DNA of 64,000 nucleotides from Hyphomicrobium_A sp963782555 (GCA_963782555.1 CAWAKB010000004.1:1-64000), one strand, 5' to 3'; positions 1 to 8,769 are shown, counted from the stretch's first letter. A program made the numbers and translations. The notes: generated from the letters alone by a model not told the origin.

Positions 1-44
1 CCCAGATCCACGCCATCGCCCTCAAGGGCAGCGCCAGGTTCTGA
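1..44 (+). CDS. possible 3' end of a gene entering from the left
   Basis: The first 44 bases can be read as an open frame of thirteen codons (QIHAIALKGSARF) ending in TGA. No start is visible and the family cannot be recognised from so short a tail. It could equally be chance, so it is listed only because the edge of the window may cut a real gene. Confidence 0.2.
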   Translation, partial: QIHAIALKGSARF

Positions 45-164
45 GCGTTCGCGCGCGCCAGCCTTGATGCGCGCGATGCAACCGTTTGCACACATGTGTC
101 GTAAACACCTTTCAGTTCACAGTCGCGTCTGACTTGGGAGCTGCACTCTACAAATTGGTTAGAA

Positions 165-917
165 ATGCAATCAATTTTCGAGCTGAGCTACGTCTGGCTG
201 GCCGCGATTATCTTCGGCTCAATCTTCAGCTTCGCGTTCGTCGTGCATCTGGTGACCGAGCACTCTCCGCTCGCAGGGCGGTTGAGCGACTACAGGCACA
301 TTCCCGCCGCTGGGCTGACGGCCGTCGCCGTGCTGTTCAGCCTGTTTTCGGCTTTCCTCGGAGCCGACATCTGGGAGCGTGCCCGACAGGAGCGCCAAAG
401 TGTGGAGCGGGAAATTGCCGCGGTGCGAACCATCGACACGATCGCGGAAAGCCTGGGCCGGCAGGGGGTGCAAATCGATCGCAGCCTCAAGCGCTACGTC
501 GAGATTTGCGTTCCCGGCATGACATCGGCAACGAGCAAGACCGCCGCCGACCAAGCCCTCGATGAGGTGGCGCGCCAAATTCTCGAGCTCGCCCGTTTCG
601 ATGCGACGCACGCACCCGTGACAGCCGCGATGCTCGCCGCATTTCACGAAATCAAAATGGCACGGGCGGAGCGACTCCATCTCGAAGGCACGCACAGCGA
701 CAAATCCAAATGGATCGCCGTCATCCTCATGGGCTTGCTCGTGCAGGTGGCTATGGCATTCGCCGCCCCCTATGAACCAAAGGGACAATTGACCGGTCTC
801 GTCATCTTTTCGGCGGCGTTTTCCATCACTTTGGCTGCGCTCGCAATCCACGAGAACCCGCTCTTGGAATCACAGAGCATTCCCGTTGAGGCTCTGAGCC
901 GGTCGGTCGACCCATAA
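165..917 (+). CDS. DUF4239-type (bestrophin-like) membrane protein
   Basis: A 250-residue protein of unknown function that looks like the DUF4239 / bestrophin-like family. Hydrophobic segments lie near residues 8-30, 48-66, 187-203 and 210-230. The motif FSLFSAFLGADIWERARQE around residues 58-76 is the conserved block that suggests the family: a membrane segment ending in a charged helix. The middle (about 75-180) is a soluble, mostly helical region. This gives a two-plus-two membrane topology with a central loop. The ATG is preceded by a weak purine stretch. The gene stands alone, convergent with the next one 16 bp away, so no operon clue exists. The family name is inferred from pattern and no function should be assumed. 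Confidence 0.65.
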   Translation: MQSIFELSYVWLAAIIFGSIFSFAFVVHLVTEHSPLAGRLSDYRHIPAAGLTAVAVLFSLFSAFLGADIWERARQERQSVEREIAAVRTIDTIAESLGRQGVQIDRSLKRYVEICVPGMTSATSKTAADQALDEVARQILELARFDATHAPVTAAMLAAFHEIKMARAERLHLEGTHSDKSKWIAVILMGLLVQVAMAFAAPYEPKGQLTGLVIFSAAFSITLAALAIHENPLLESQSIPVEALSRSVDP

Positions 918-933
918 CGAGCCGCGGGCTTTC

Positions 934-2079
934 TCACACCTCGTAGGTGTAGAGCTTGTGGATCTCCTCGTTGAGGAATCCGGTGGCGACCGGCCAGCGC
1001 ACGCCGGGCAGCACCTGCACGTCGAACAGCTCCGAGACGCCGCCCTCGAGCTTGATCCACTCGACGATGTCGCCGGAGCCGAGGTTGATGATCTGCACCC
1101 CGCACCAGGGATCGGCGTCGCGTTTTTTCAATTCGTCGTCGAGCTGCAGCCCGGAGAACGAGCCGTCGCGCGGCAGCGACAGGCCGACGATGGCGTGGTT
1201 GTTGTGGAAGGCGAGCCCACGCAGGAAGCCGGGACAGAACACGCGCGGCTCGAACGCGCCGGTCGCAAGATCGACGGTGCCGAGATGGCCGGTGCCGGAG
1301 TTCAGCACCCACAATTGGTTCCCCGCCCAGCGCGGCGAATGCGGCATCGACAGCTTCTCGGTGACGATGGCATTGCTGGCGACGTCAACGATACAGCCGC
1401 CCTCGGCGCGCCGGTTGCGCCAGCCGGTGACCACGTCGGAGCGGCTCGTCGCGGTCACGTAGGCGGGCTGCCCATCCTTCATGGCGAGCCCGTTGAGATG
1501 GCAGCGGTCCTCGGCGGCAAGCTTGGAGATGAACTCGGGCTTCCAGAACACGCGGAAGGCATGCGTGGGCGAGAGCGTGGCGAGGCAGGAGAACAGCGAG
1601 TTGACGAACACGATGCGCCCGTCGCCCATCACGCCGATGTCGTGGATATCGAGGTCGCCGGTGGTGTGGGCGACGCGCGGAACGTAGTGGCGATCGGGCG
1701 AGCCGGCCGGCTGATTGGGGCTAAGGATGTTCTCGAAGCGCCAGACCTGGAACAGCGTCGAGACGACGAGCCGCTGCGGATCCGCCCACAGCCCCATGGC
1801 GCGCGCCAGGTGGCGCTCGTGGAAGGAGACGCGTCGCTGATTGTCGACGCCGACGAGATAAAGCCGCCCGGTCTGGTAGGAGGTGAAGGCGAGGCTGACG
1901 TTGTTCCTGACGAGCCAGTCGGCGAGCCCGCGCGTGCACGAGATGTTGACGGGCTGCGGCTGCTCGGGCGCTGCGCCCTGCGGCGGCGGTGCAGGCGCCG
2001 GTGGCGAGGGCGTTTCGGCCTCCGCGTCGGCAGCCCTCTCAAGCACAGGGGCTTCGCCGGCCTCTTTCAGATCCATCAC
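934..2079 (-). CDS. TIGR03032 family protein
   Basis: A 381-residue protein resembling the TIGR03032 family, whose function is unknown. The first 45 residues are a low-complexity acidic and proline-rich leader, followed by the family-like start of the domain (ISCTRGLADWLVRNNVSLAF, about 46-65). Further family-like blocks are a repeated hydrophobic strand pattern, HDIGVMGDGRIVFVNSLFSC in the middle, and an LWVLNSGTGHLG block. The overall pattern suggests a beta-propeller-like fold. No signal peptide is evident. It is transcribed toward the DUF4239 gene and has a long spacer upstream, so it is probably monocistronic. The proline-rich N-terminus may be partly artefactual, because a start further in would still keep the whole domain. 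Confidence 0.7.
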   Translation of the reverse strand: MMDLKEAGEAPVLERAADAEAETPSPPAPAPPPQGAAPEQPQPVNISCTRGLADWLVRNNVSLAFTSYQTGRLYLVGVDNQRRVSFHERHLARAMGLWADPQRLVVSTLFQVWRFENILSPNQPAGSPDRHYVPRVAHTTGDLDIHDIGVMGDGRIVFVNSLFSCLATLSPTHAFRVFWKPEFISKLAAEDRCHLNGLAMKDGQPAYVTATSRSDVVTGWRNRRAEGGCIVDVASNAIVTEKLSMPHSPRWAGNQLWVLNSGTGHLGTVDLATGAFEPRVFCPGFLRGLAFHNNHAIVGLSLPRDGSFSGLQLDDELKKRDADPWCGVQIINLGSGDIVEWIKLEGGVSELFDVQVLPGVRWPVATGFLNEEIHKLYTYEV

Positions 2080-2755
2080 GCGCCATCCATCCCTGCCTAC
2101 CGAACAGCGTCCAGAGTACGCCCGTCACGGACACCGCAGTCGGCACTATCCCCACTATCCACAGCCGCATTTGAGAAATCCGGGCACAAATCCGAGCCGT
2201 CGCCCGCAAGGCGCGCGCGGTTCTGAGCTTCAAAAATCTTATCCCCGCCTCTCCGCCCGCCCCTATCCTCCTCGCATCCCTGCCGCCACAAGGGACGCGG
2301 CAAGCTTGAGCGTCTGACGCGGGGCAGGGAGCGGAGCCTGAGTGAGCCGTCGTGCCGTGCCGTTGCGGACGCCGGCGTGAGGACGCTCTCCTCAGATCTC
2401 AGGTCGTGCGATCGAGGCTGTGCGGGAAAGCAATGACCCGCACGGACGCCCTTCGGCAGCGGCCGCGCTCGGCGTTCGAGCACGGCAGCAGCTTAGGTCC
2501 CGAAACGATGGCCTGCCGAGCAGGTTGGGCCGAAGCGCGCTGACGTCGTGACCGCACCCTCGGCCATGAGAGACTTCGCGCGCGGGCGCCGCAAGGCTGC
2601 CCTAAATGTTGCAACAGGATCGCAGCGCTTCGGCGCCCGCGCTCTCTTGTTTTCTCGAAACCCTCGGGGGCAGCGCGCCCCGCGAGGCGAAAGGTGCATG
2701 GGATGACATGCCGACCCAGCCTTGACAGGCACGGTGCACCCGTCATCGTCAGCCG
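2080..2755. other. 676-bp spacer with no recognisable gene
   Basis: No convincing coding sequence is seen. Several open frames cross it on both strands, but they are arginine-rich and proline-rich and have the composition expected of random GC-rich DNA. One minus-strand frame (2039-2233) encodes a single hydrophobic helix, but it overlaps the neighbouring gene and has no clear ribosome-binding site. I could not match the stretch to RNase P RNA, tmRNA, SRP RNA or a tRNA. It probably holds the promoters of the two divergent flanking genes. Confidence 0.5.
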
Positions 2756-3288
2756 ATGCTCACGCTCACGCTGCTTCGTCACGCCAAATCGAGCTGGGAC
2801 GAGCCCGCGCTCGACGACTACGACCGGCCGCTCGCCAAGCGTGGGAGGAAAGCGGCGCCCGAGGTGGGCTCTGCGCTGGCGGCGATGGGGCTCAGACCCG
2901 ATCTCGTCTTGTGCTCGGGCGCGGTGCGGGCCCGCGCCACCTTGGACCTGGTGCTGGCCAATCTCGGCGCCCCGGTGCCGGAGGTCGTCTATGACGACGA
3001 CATCTACATGGCAACGCCCAAGGCCCTCCTCGCCCGCCTGCAGCGCATTGGGCCGGGGCGGCCGGCGTGGCGCCGCGCCACGTCATGCTGGTCGGCCACA
3101 ACCCGGGGCTGGAGGAGCTGGCCCTGCTGGTGGTCGGCAGTGGCGCCGTCGACGACACCGCCCGCATGGTCGAGAAGTTCCCCACCGCCGCCGTGGCCGT
3201 CGTGGGGTTCAATGCCGACAGCTGGGCCCTCATTGAGCCTGGCTCGGGCCGGCTCGAGCATTTCCTGACCCCCAAGCAGCTCACTTGA
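2756..3288 (+). pseudogene. SixA-like histidine phosphatase, frameshifted
   Basis: The first frame encodes the start of a SixA-type phosphohistidine phosphatase (histidine phosphatase superfamily), with the RHG-like catalytic block MLTLTLLRHAKSSWD at residues 1-15. Its likely targets are phosphohistidine proteins, but the substrate cannot be told. Past about position 3060 this frame turns into proline, serine and tryptophan noise. The frame one base away (from about 3066) carries the missing C-terminal half, including the second catalytic histidine motif HVMLVGHNPGLEEL. The two halves join if one base is missing in or next to the G-rich run at 3053-3063, restoring about 177 residues, the normal family size. 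This is either a real pseudogene or an indel error in a homopolymer. It lies 88 bp before trpG on the same strand. Confidence 0.8.
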
Positions 3289-3376
3289 CGCTCGGGGAGC
3301 CCATCCCTACACCCTTGTCACAATTCAAAGGCGTGCTCACAAGCTCTACGGACCCAAGTTTACGGACGATTGGCCG

Positions 3377-3991
3377 ATGCTCATCCTCATCGATAACTAC
3401 GACAGCTTCACCTACAATCTCGTGCACTTTCTGGGCGAGCTCGGCGCCAATTGCGAGGTCTACCGCAATGACAAGATCAGCGCGGCGGACGTCTTAAAGA
3501 AGAAGCCCAAGGCGATCGTGCTGTCGCCGGGGCCGTGCACGCCCAACGAGGCCGGCATCTGCCTGGAGCTCATTGAGAAGGCCGCCGGCAGAGTTCCCCT
3601 GCTCGGTGTCTGCCTCGGCCATCAGGCGATCGGTCAAGCCTACGGCGGCAAGGTGATCCGCGCGCCCGAGCCGCTGCACGGCAAGCTCTCCACCATCCGC
3701 CACACCGACAAGGGAGTGTTCAAGGGGCTGCCGGAGCAGTTCCAGGTCACGCGCTATCACTCGCTGATCGTGGAGCGCAAAAGTCTGCCGCCCGAGCTTG
3801 AGGTCACGGCCGAGACCACCGACCGCATCATCATGGGGCTGCAGCACAAGACGCATCCTGTTCACGGAGTGCAGTTCCATCCCGAGAGCATCGCCTCCGA
3901 GCACGGGCATGCGCTGCTCGCCAACTTCCTCTCGCTGGCGGGCTTCAGCCCGCGCCGGCGCAACGCGCCTGCAGCGCGCGACGCGGCTTAA
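3377..3991 (+). CDS. trpG: anthranilate synthase glutaminase subunit (TrpG)
   Basis: A class I glutamine amidotransferase of 204 residues that supplies ammonia to TrpE for making anthranilate from chorismate, the first step of tryptophan synthesis. It may also serve p-aminobenzoate synthesis. The catalytic triad is visible: nucleophile C79 in LLGVCLGHQAIGQAYGG, and H168 and E170 in VQFHPES. The start LILIDNYDSFTYNLV is typical. The gene begins a cluster with trpD only 10 bp downstream, but no trpE lies upstream, where the family often has it. TrpE must therefore be encoded elsewhere. Identification is secure. The choice between trpG and pabA rests on the linkage to trpD. Confidence 0.95.
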   Translation: MLILIDNYDSFTYNLVHFLGELGANCEVYRNDKISAADVLKKKPKAIVLSPGPCTPNEAGICLELIEKAAGRVPLLGVCLGHQAIGQAYGGKVIRAPEPLHGKLSTIRHTDKGVFKGLPEQFQVTRYHSLIVERKSLPPELEVTAETTDRIIMGLQHKTHPVHGVQFHPESIASEHGHALLANFLSLAGFSPRRRNAPAARDAA

Positions 3992-4001
3992 GGCCGGCCC
4001 G

Positions 4002-5024
4002 ATGTCCGCGACCGAGCTGAAGCGCCTGATGCAGAAGGTGGCGACGGGCGCCAGCCTCGAGGAAGACGAGATCAAGGACGCCTTCGAGATCATGATGTCG
4101 GGCGTGGCAACGCCCGTGCAGATGGCAGCCTTCCTGATGGCGCTGCGCGTGCGCGGCGAGACGATCGCCGAGATCACCGGCGCTGCCCGGCTGATGCGCG
4201 CCAAGATGTTGCGGATCGACGCCCCGCCCGATGCGGTCGACATCGTCGGCACCGGCGGCGACGGCCACAACACCTACAATGTCTCGACCTGCGCGGCGAT
4301 CGTCGCCGCGGGCGCGGGCGTGCCGATCGCCAAGCATGGGAACCGCGCGGTCTCCTCGCTGTCGGGCGCCTCCGACGTGCTGACAGCGCTCGGGGTGAAG
4401 ATCGACATCCCGCCGCTCACCATCACGCGCTCGATTGCCGAGGCCGGGCTCGGCTTCATGTGGGCGCCGATGCACCACGCTGCGATGAAAAGCTGGGCGC
4501 CCGCGCGTGCCGAGCTTGGCGTGCGCACCATTCTCAATCTGCTCGGGCCGCTCGCCAATCCAGCCGGCGTCAAGCGCCACGTCGTCGGCGTATACAGCGC
4601 GGCCTGGACCGTACCGATCGCAGAAGCCTTGCAGAACCTCGGCTCGGTGCACGCCTGGGTCGTGCACGGCTCAGACGGCCTCGACGAGATCACGACGACG
4701 GGACCGACACGCGTTGCCGAGTTGAAGGACGGCAAGATCCGCTCCTTCGAGGTGCAGCCGGGGGACGCCGGTCTCCCGCCGGCGAAACTGGAAGACCTCA
4801 CCGGCGGCGACGCCACCGTCAACGCCGCAGCGATCCGCAACGTGCTCGCCGGCGAGCCCGGCCCCTTCCGCGACATCGTGCTGCTCAATGCCGGGGCCGC
4901 TCTGATCGTCGGCGGAAAGGCTGCGAATTTGCGCGAGGGTGCCGAGCGCGCCGCTCTTGCCATCGATACCGGTGCTGCGGCGCAGGCGCTCGATAAGCTC
5001 GTCGCCGTCACCAACGCGGCGTGA
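4002..5024 (+). CDS. trpD: anthranilate phosphoribosyltransferase (TrpD)
   Basis: Transfers the phosphoribosyl group from PRPP to anthranilate, step two of tryptophan synthesis. The 340-residue length is normal. The phosphate-binding loop GTGGDGHNTYNVST sits at residues 83-96 and the KHGNRAVSS block at 111-119. Both are signatures of the family, which is related to type II pyrimidine phosphorylases. The ATG at 4002 was chosen because it gives the standard MSATELKRLM start. The open frame runs further upstream only by overlapping trpG out of frame. It is separated from trpC by about 1.2 kb holding a regulator-like gene and two small genes, so trpD and trpC are not tightly coupled here. Confidence 0.95.
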   Translation: MSATELKRLMQKVATGASLEEDEIKDAFEIMMSGVATPVQMAAFLMALRVRGETIAEITGAARLMRAKMLRIDAPPDAVDIVGTGGDGHNTYNVSTCAAIVAAGAGVPIAKHGNRAVSSLSGASDVLTALGVKIDIPPLTITRSIAEAGLGFMWAPMHHAAMKSWAPARAELGVRTILNLLGPLANPAGVKRHVVGVYSAAWTVPIAEALQNLGSVHAWVVHGSDGLDEITTTGPTRVAELKDGKIRSFEVQPGDAGLPPAKLEDLTGGDATVNAAAIRNVLAGEPGPFRDIVLLNAGAALIVGGKAANLREGAERAALAIDTGAAAQALDKLVAVTNAA

Positions 5025-5033
5025 GGCTTTCTC

Positions 5034-5432
5034 TCAGCTGCGGTCCACATTGCTATCGAAGCGCGCCAGCTCCTCGCGGATCGCCACCCGCGTCTTCTGC
5101 TCGATGCGCCGGTAAGCGGCCGCCACGCCACGGCCGAACTCCGTGATCTGTGCCCCGCCCCCATGCGCGCCGCCGGGTGCGGCGACGACGAGCGGCTGCT
5201 TAAACATCTGGTTGAGCGCCTCGACCAGCAGCCACGCGCGCCGGTAGGACATGCTCATCTCGCGGGCCGCGGCCGAGATCGACCCCTTGCGCTCGATCGC
5301 TTCCAAGAGGTCGACCTTGCCGGGGCCGAGGATCAGCCCCTTGCCCATGGCGATGCGCAGGCGGGGAGCCGCCCGCGCCGTCGGCGCCTTGCGCGCGGGA
5401 CGGGTCTTTGTTTTCTTTGTCTTTACGGGCAC
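5034..5432 (-). CDS. ModE-like winged helix-turn-helix protein
   Basis: A 132-residue protein matching the N-terminal DNA-binding domain of ModE, the molybdate-responsive regulator, without the molybdate-binding (MOP) domains. After a lysine and arginine-rich leader (1-30), the winged helix spans about 32-110. It contains the family signature GKVDLLEAIERKGSISAAAR and the recognition helix MSYRRAWLLVEALNQMF, then the glycine-rich wing GGAHGGGAQITEFGR. Stand-alone ModE N-domains are common in alphaproteobacteria and cannot sense molybdate by the usual domain. Its position opposite the trp genes and 1.6 kb from moaC and moeA suggests a link to molybdenum metabolism, but that is inference. It is convergent with trpD, with a 9-bp gap. 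Confidence 0.85.
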   Translation of the reverse strand: MPVKTKKTKTRPARKAPTARAAPRLRIAMGKGLILGPGKVDLLEAIERKGSISAAAREMSMSYRRAWLLVEALNQMFKQPLVVAAPGGAHGGGAQITEFGRGVAAAYRRIEQKTRVAIREELARFDSNVDRS

Positions 5433-5632
5433 GCCGTCTGTCTCCGGAGCCGATCCGCCGCTGCACTATATCAGCGCCATCCACCCATATCGCAATACTG
5501 GCCGCGTCTGGTGCCGCCGCCACGCAGGCGCACACGTGAGCGCATAGCAGTCTCTTGGGTGCGCCGGTGGGCGCCTGGCTTGGGACTAGCGCGACATTCA
5601 AGGAGCTGGTCGGCCCGGACTGAGCTGCGGCC

Positions 5633-5839
5633 TCAATCGTTGATCATCGTCAGCGCGGCCCGGCGGTCGCTCGGTTTCAACTTGAGGAACAGGGCGCGGG
5701 CGTTCTTGATGTCTCGCTCAGACCCGCTCTCGGCGGCCGTCTGCAGGGCGACCGTCGTCGGGTGATCTGCGCCGCAGATAAATTGCAGGGCCTTGGCCAA
5801 GCGCGCCATGGCCGCTCGGTCGATCGTTGCCTCTTCCAT
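5633..5839 (-). CDS. small hypothetical protein, 68 aa
   Basis: A 68-residue, mostly helical, charged protein (starts MEEATIDRAAMARLAKALQF, ends LTMIND). It has one pair of hydrophobic faces, one cysteine and no membrane segment or signal peptide. Amino acid usage is balanced, unlike the arginine-rich shadow frames around it, which is the main reason to accept it as a gene. The family was not recognised. It is preceded by another small gene on the same strand 35 bp away, so the two may be cotranscribed. Confidence 0.5.
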   Translation of the reverse strand: MEEATIDRAAMARLAKALQFICGADHPTTVALQTAAESGSERDIKNARALFLKLKPSDRRAALTMIND

Positions 5840-5874
5840 TCCGGCCTTTGTGGTCGCGGTTATCTAGGTTGTAT

Positions 5875-6090
5875 CTAATGCGGTGTGGTCGGGTTGGCCG
5901 CGTCATTTGCCAGGCGCGCCCGGTGCAAGGCGTCGACAAAGTCCGACAGCTCGCGCTCCGTCATGCGGCGCACGTCGTACCATTGGCCATCATCCTCCAC
6001 GACGACGCATTCGTTGAGAGAGGACGTAGGCTTGTTGATGATGAAGTCGGCCTCAGGACGGGTGATCGGCACCGCTTTATGGTAGCGCAT
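5875..6090 (-). CDS. small hypothetical protein, 71 aa
   Basis: A 71-residue soluble protein starting MRYHKAVPITRPEADFIINK and containing VVVEDDGQWYDVRRMTEREL. The open frame continues 39 codons further upstream, but that part is arginine-rich, proline-rich and unlike a real N-terminus, so the internal ATG at 6090 was chosen. No known domain was recognised. It probably forms a two-gene unit with the 68-aa protein downstream. The normal composition supports coding, but the function is unknown. Confidence 0.5.
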   Translation of the reverse strand: MRYHKAVPITRPEADFIINKPTSSLNECVVVEDDGQWYDVRRMTERELSDFVDALHRARLANDAANPTTPH

Positions 6091-6236
6091 GCCGTGCCTA
6101 TAGCACATCCGGGGTATCCGGGGTCCCAATAAGCGTGCAGCCCTCCAAGATGGCAGCGCATGCCGGCTCCACCTCCGCTTGACCATGCCGCGAGGCCCCG
6201 GTAGCAAGCGCCCGACGCCAGCGGTATCCTTGCCCG

Positions 6237-7037
6237 ATGTCCGATATCCTCGAAAAGATCACGCGCTACAAGCTCGACGAGATCGAGCGCGCGAAGGCGC
6301 GCCTGCCGCTGCAGGTGCTGGCCGAGCTTGCCCGCAGCGCGCCCCGCGTGCGCCCCTTCGCGGGCGCCATCGAGCAGAAGCATCGGGCCGGCAAGCCGGC
6401 GCTCATCGCCGAGGTCAAGAAGGCAAGCCCCTCCAAGGGGCTCATCCGGGCCGACTTCGATCCGCCGGCTCTCGCCAAGGCCTACGAGGCGGGCGGTGCC
6501 GCCTGTCTCTCTGTCCTAACCGACGGCCCCTCCTTCCAGGGCGCGCCCGAGTTTCTCACTGCTGCGCGCGCGGCAACCGGACTGCCCGCCCTGCGCAAGG
6601 ATTTCATGCTCGACCCCTATCAGGTGGTGGAGGCACGCGCCTGGGGCGCCGATTGCATCCTCATCATCCTCGCTGAGGTCGACGATGCCACGGCGCACGA
6701 TCTGGCGGCGGCGGCTAAGGACTGGCACATGGATGCCATCGCCGAGGTCCACAACGAGCCGGAGCTCGAGCGTGCCTTGAGGCTCGACTGCCGCTTGATC
6801 GGCATCAACAACCGCAACCTCAAGACGTTCGAGACGACGCTCGCGACGACGGAGGCACTGGCGCCGCTCGTGCCAAAGGACCGCATCGTCGTGGGCGAAA
6901 GCGGAATCTTCACCCCTGCCGATATCGCGCGATTGGAGCGTGCAGGCGTCTCCACGTTCCTGGTGGGCGAGAGCCTGATGCGTCAGGCCGACGTGGCGGC
7001 CGCCACCCGCGCCCTGCTGACTCCGGCCGCAGCGTGA
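6237..7037 (+). CDS. trpC: indole-3-glycerol phosphate synthase (TrpC)
   Basis: Closes the indole ring by decarboxylating CdRP to indole-3-glycerol phosphate in tryptophan synthesis. It is a TIM barrel of 266 residues, a typical length for the monofunctional enzyme. Visible signatures are the catalytic-lysine block ALIAEVKKASPSKG at 55-68, LRKDFM at 119-124, INNRNLKTFE near 190-199 and the phosphate-binding VGESGIF. There is no fused PRAI domain. moaC starts 13 bp after the stop, so trpC, moaC and moeA are likely one transcription unit. Confidence 0.95.
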   Translation: MSDILEKITRYKLDEIERAKARLPLQVLAELARSAPRVRPFAGAIEQKHRAGKPALIAEVKKASPSKGLIRADFDPPALAKAYEAGGAACLSVLTDGPSFQGAPEFLTAARAATGLPALRKDFMLDPYQVVEARAWGADCILIILAEVDDATAHDLAAAAKDWHMDAIAEVHNEPELERALRLDCRLIGINNRNLKTFETTLATTEALAPLVPKDRIVVGESGIFTPADIARLERAGVSTFLVGESLMRQADVAAATRALLTPAAA

Positions 7038-7050
7038 TGACGAGGAGCCC

Positions 7051-7545
7051 GTGAGCAAGAAGCTCTCCCACATCGACAAGAAGGGCGAGGCGCGCATGGT
7101 CGACGTCTCCGACAAGGCCGCGACCACGCGCACGGCCGTTGCGGAGGGCTTCGTCGCCATGCAGGCGGGGACGCTTGCGCTCCTGCAGAGCGGCGAAACA
7201 CCCAAGGGCGACGTGCTGGCAACCGCGCGCATCGCCGGAATCATGGCGGCCAAGCGCACGCACGAGCTGATCCCGCTGTGCCATCCGCTGAACTTGAGCA
7301 AGGTCGCCGTGCACCTGGAGCCCGGCAAGAATCCCGCGGGCGTGCGCGTCACCGCCGAGGTCAAGACGGCGGGGCAGACCGGCGTGGAGATGGAGGCGCT
7401 GACGGCCGTGTCGGTCGCCTGCCTCACGCTCTACGACATGCTCAAATCGGTCGACCGCGCGATGAGCTTCGAGGGCATTCGCTTGCTAGAGAAGTCCGGC
7501 GGCCGCTCGGGCGACTGGCGCGCGGCGCCCAAGAAAGGCGCTTAG
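7051..7545 (+). CDS. moaC: cyclic pyranopterin monophosphate synthase (MoaC)
   Basis: With MoaA, converts GTP to cyclic pyranopterin monophosphate, the first molybdenum cofactor intermediate. The protein has 164 residues, close to the usual 160. The start is GTG at 7051, 13 bp after trpC, read as SKKLSHIDKKGEARMVDVS. The conserved LCHPLNLSKV block near residues 74-83 and TGVEMEALTAVSVACLTLYD near 110-129 contain the catalytic and hexamer-interface residues. It is followed three bases later by moeA, so the pair is translationally close. The moaA partner is not in the window. Confidence 0.95.
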   Translation: MSKKLSHIDKKGEARMVDVSDKAATTRTAVAEGFVAMQAGTLALLQSGETPKGDVLATARIAGIMAAKRTHELIPLCHPLNLSKVAVHLEPGKNPAGVRVTAEVKTAGQTGVEMEALTAVSVACLTLYDMLKSVDRAMSFEGIRLLEKSGGRSGDWRAAPKKGA

Positions 7546-7548
7546 AGC

Positions 7549-8757
7549 ATGGCGCTGCTTGCGGTCGAGGAGGCGCTGGCCCGCATCCTGGAAGGCGCGC
7601 AGCCGACGCCTCCGGAGGCCGTCGGCCTCTTGGACGCGCAAGGCCGCATCCTGGCCGAGAGCATCACCGCCAAGCTGACGCAACCGCCGTTCGATGGGTC
7701 CGCCATGGACGGCTACGCGGTGCGCGCCGAGGATCTGGCGGCAACGCCAGTGACGCTCGCCGTCGTCGGCAAGTCGCAAGCGGGGAACCGCCACGCAGGC
7801 GCCATAGGGCGCGGTGAGGCCGTGCGCATCTTCACCGGCGCGCCGCTGCCCGAGGGCACCGATACCGTGGTCATCCAGGAGAACACGGAGCGGAGCGGCG
7901 ACGAGGTGCGCGTGCGCGAGGCTCCAAAGTCCGGCGCCAACGTGCGCAAGGCGGGCGGTGACTTCCGAAGCGGCGAGACGCTGCTCGATCCGGGCCACCG
8001 CATCGATGCCTCAGCCATCCTGCTCGCGGCGGCGGCAGGCTACCCCACGTTGTCCGTGCGCCGGAGGCCGCGCGTCGCCATCCTGGCGACGGGCGACGAG
8101 CTCGTCGAGCCCGGCATCGCCCCAGGACCCGATCAGATCGTGTCCTCGAACCCATACGGTCTGGCGGCACTCATCACGCGCGCCGGCGGAGCGGCCCACG
8201 TCCTCGGCATCGCGGCGGACGATCTTGAGGCAATTGCCGCCAAGCTACACACCGCCGCCGGCGCCGATATCCTCATAACCATCGGCGGGGCCTCGGTGGG
8301 CGACCGCGACCTCGTGCGCCCGGCGCTTCAGGCGGCCGGTATGACACTCGATTTCTGGAAAGTCGCCATAAGGCCCGGCAAGCCCATGCTGTTCGGGCAC
8401 ATGGAGGGAATGCGGGTCCTGGGGCTGCCCGGCAATCCGATTTCGTGCCTGGTTGCGGCGCGCATCTTTGTCGTGCCGCTGATTGCGCGCCTCCTGGGCC
8501 GCGACGCGCCGGCGGATGGCGGGACGACAACGGCCCTACTGGCGCATGACCTTCCCGCGAACGGCCAGCGCCAACACTACATGCTGGCCAGGCTCGAGGC
8601 GCAGGCCACCGGTTTGCCGCGCGCCTCCGCCCTCGCCTCGCAGGACAGTGCCCGCATCACCGGTCTGGTGGCGGCCAACGCGCTCATCGTGCGCGCGCCC
8701 GAGGCCCCGCCGGCGCGCGCAGATGATCTCGTGCGCGTGCTTCCGCTCGAGCTGTGA
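7549..8757 (+). CDS. moeA: molybdopterin molybdenumtransferase (MoeA)
   Basis: Inserts molybdate into adenylylated molybdopterin in the last common step of cofactor synthesis. It has 402 residues. The N-terminal domain carries PPFDGSAMDGYAVRAEDL near 45-62 and IFTGAPLPEGTD. The MogA-like central domain carries LATGDELVEPG and TIGGASVGDRDLV. The C-terminal lobe begins after GMRVLGLPGNPISC. The ATG lies three bases after the moaC stop, indicating an operon. It is convergent with the ClpP-like gene, with only 12 bp between them. Gephyrin-type identity is certain from these motifs. Confidence 0.95.
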   Translation: MALLAVEEALARILEGAQPTPPEAVGLLDAQGRILAESITAKLTQPPFDGSAMDGYAVRAEDLAATPVTLAVVGKSQAGNRHAGAIGRGEAVRIFTGAPLPEGTDTVVIQENTERSGDEVRVREAPKSGANVRKAGGDFRSGETLLDPGHRIDASAILLAAAAGYPTLSVRRRPRVAILATGDELVEPGIAPGPDQIVSSNPYGLAALITRAGGAAHVLGIAADDLEAIAAKLHTAAGADILITIGGASVGDRDLVRPALQAAGMTLDFWKVAIRPGKPMLFGHMEGMRVLGLPGNPISCLVAARIFVVPLIARLLGRDAPADGGTTTALLAHDLPANGQRQHYMLARLEAQATGLPRASALASQDSARITGLVAANALIVRAPEAPPARADDLVRVLPLEL

Positions 8758-8769
8758 GCTCTGGTAGGT

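Noticed and set aside
2039..2233. Small minus-strand frame with one hydrophobic helix
   Set aside because: It overlaps the N-terminus of the TIGR03032 gene in another frame, has no ribosome-binding site, and one helix can arise by chance.
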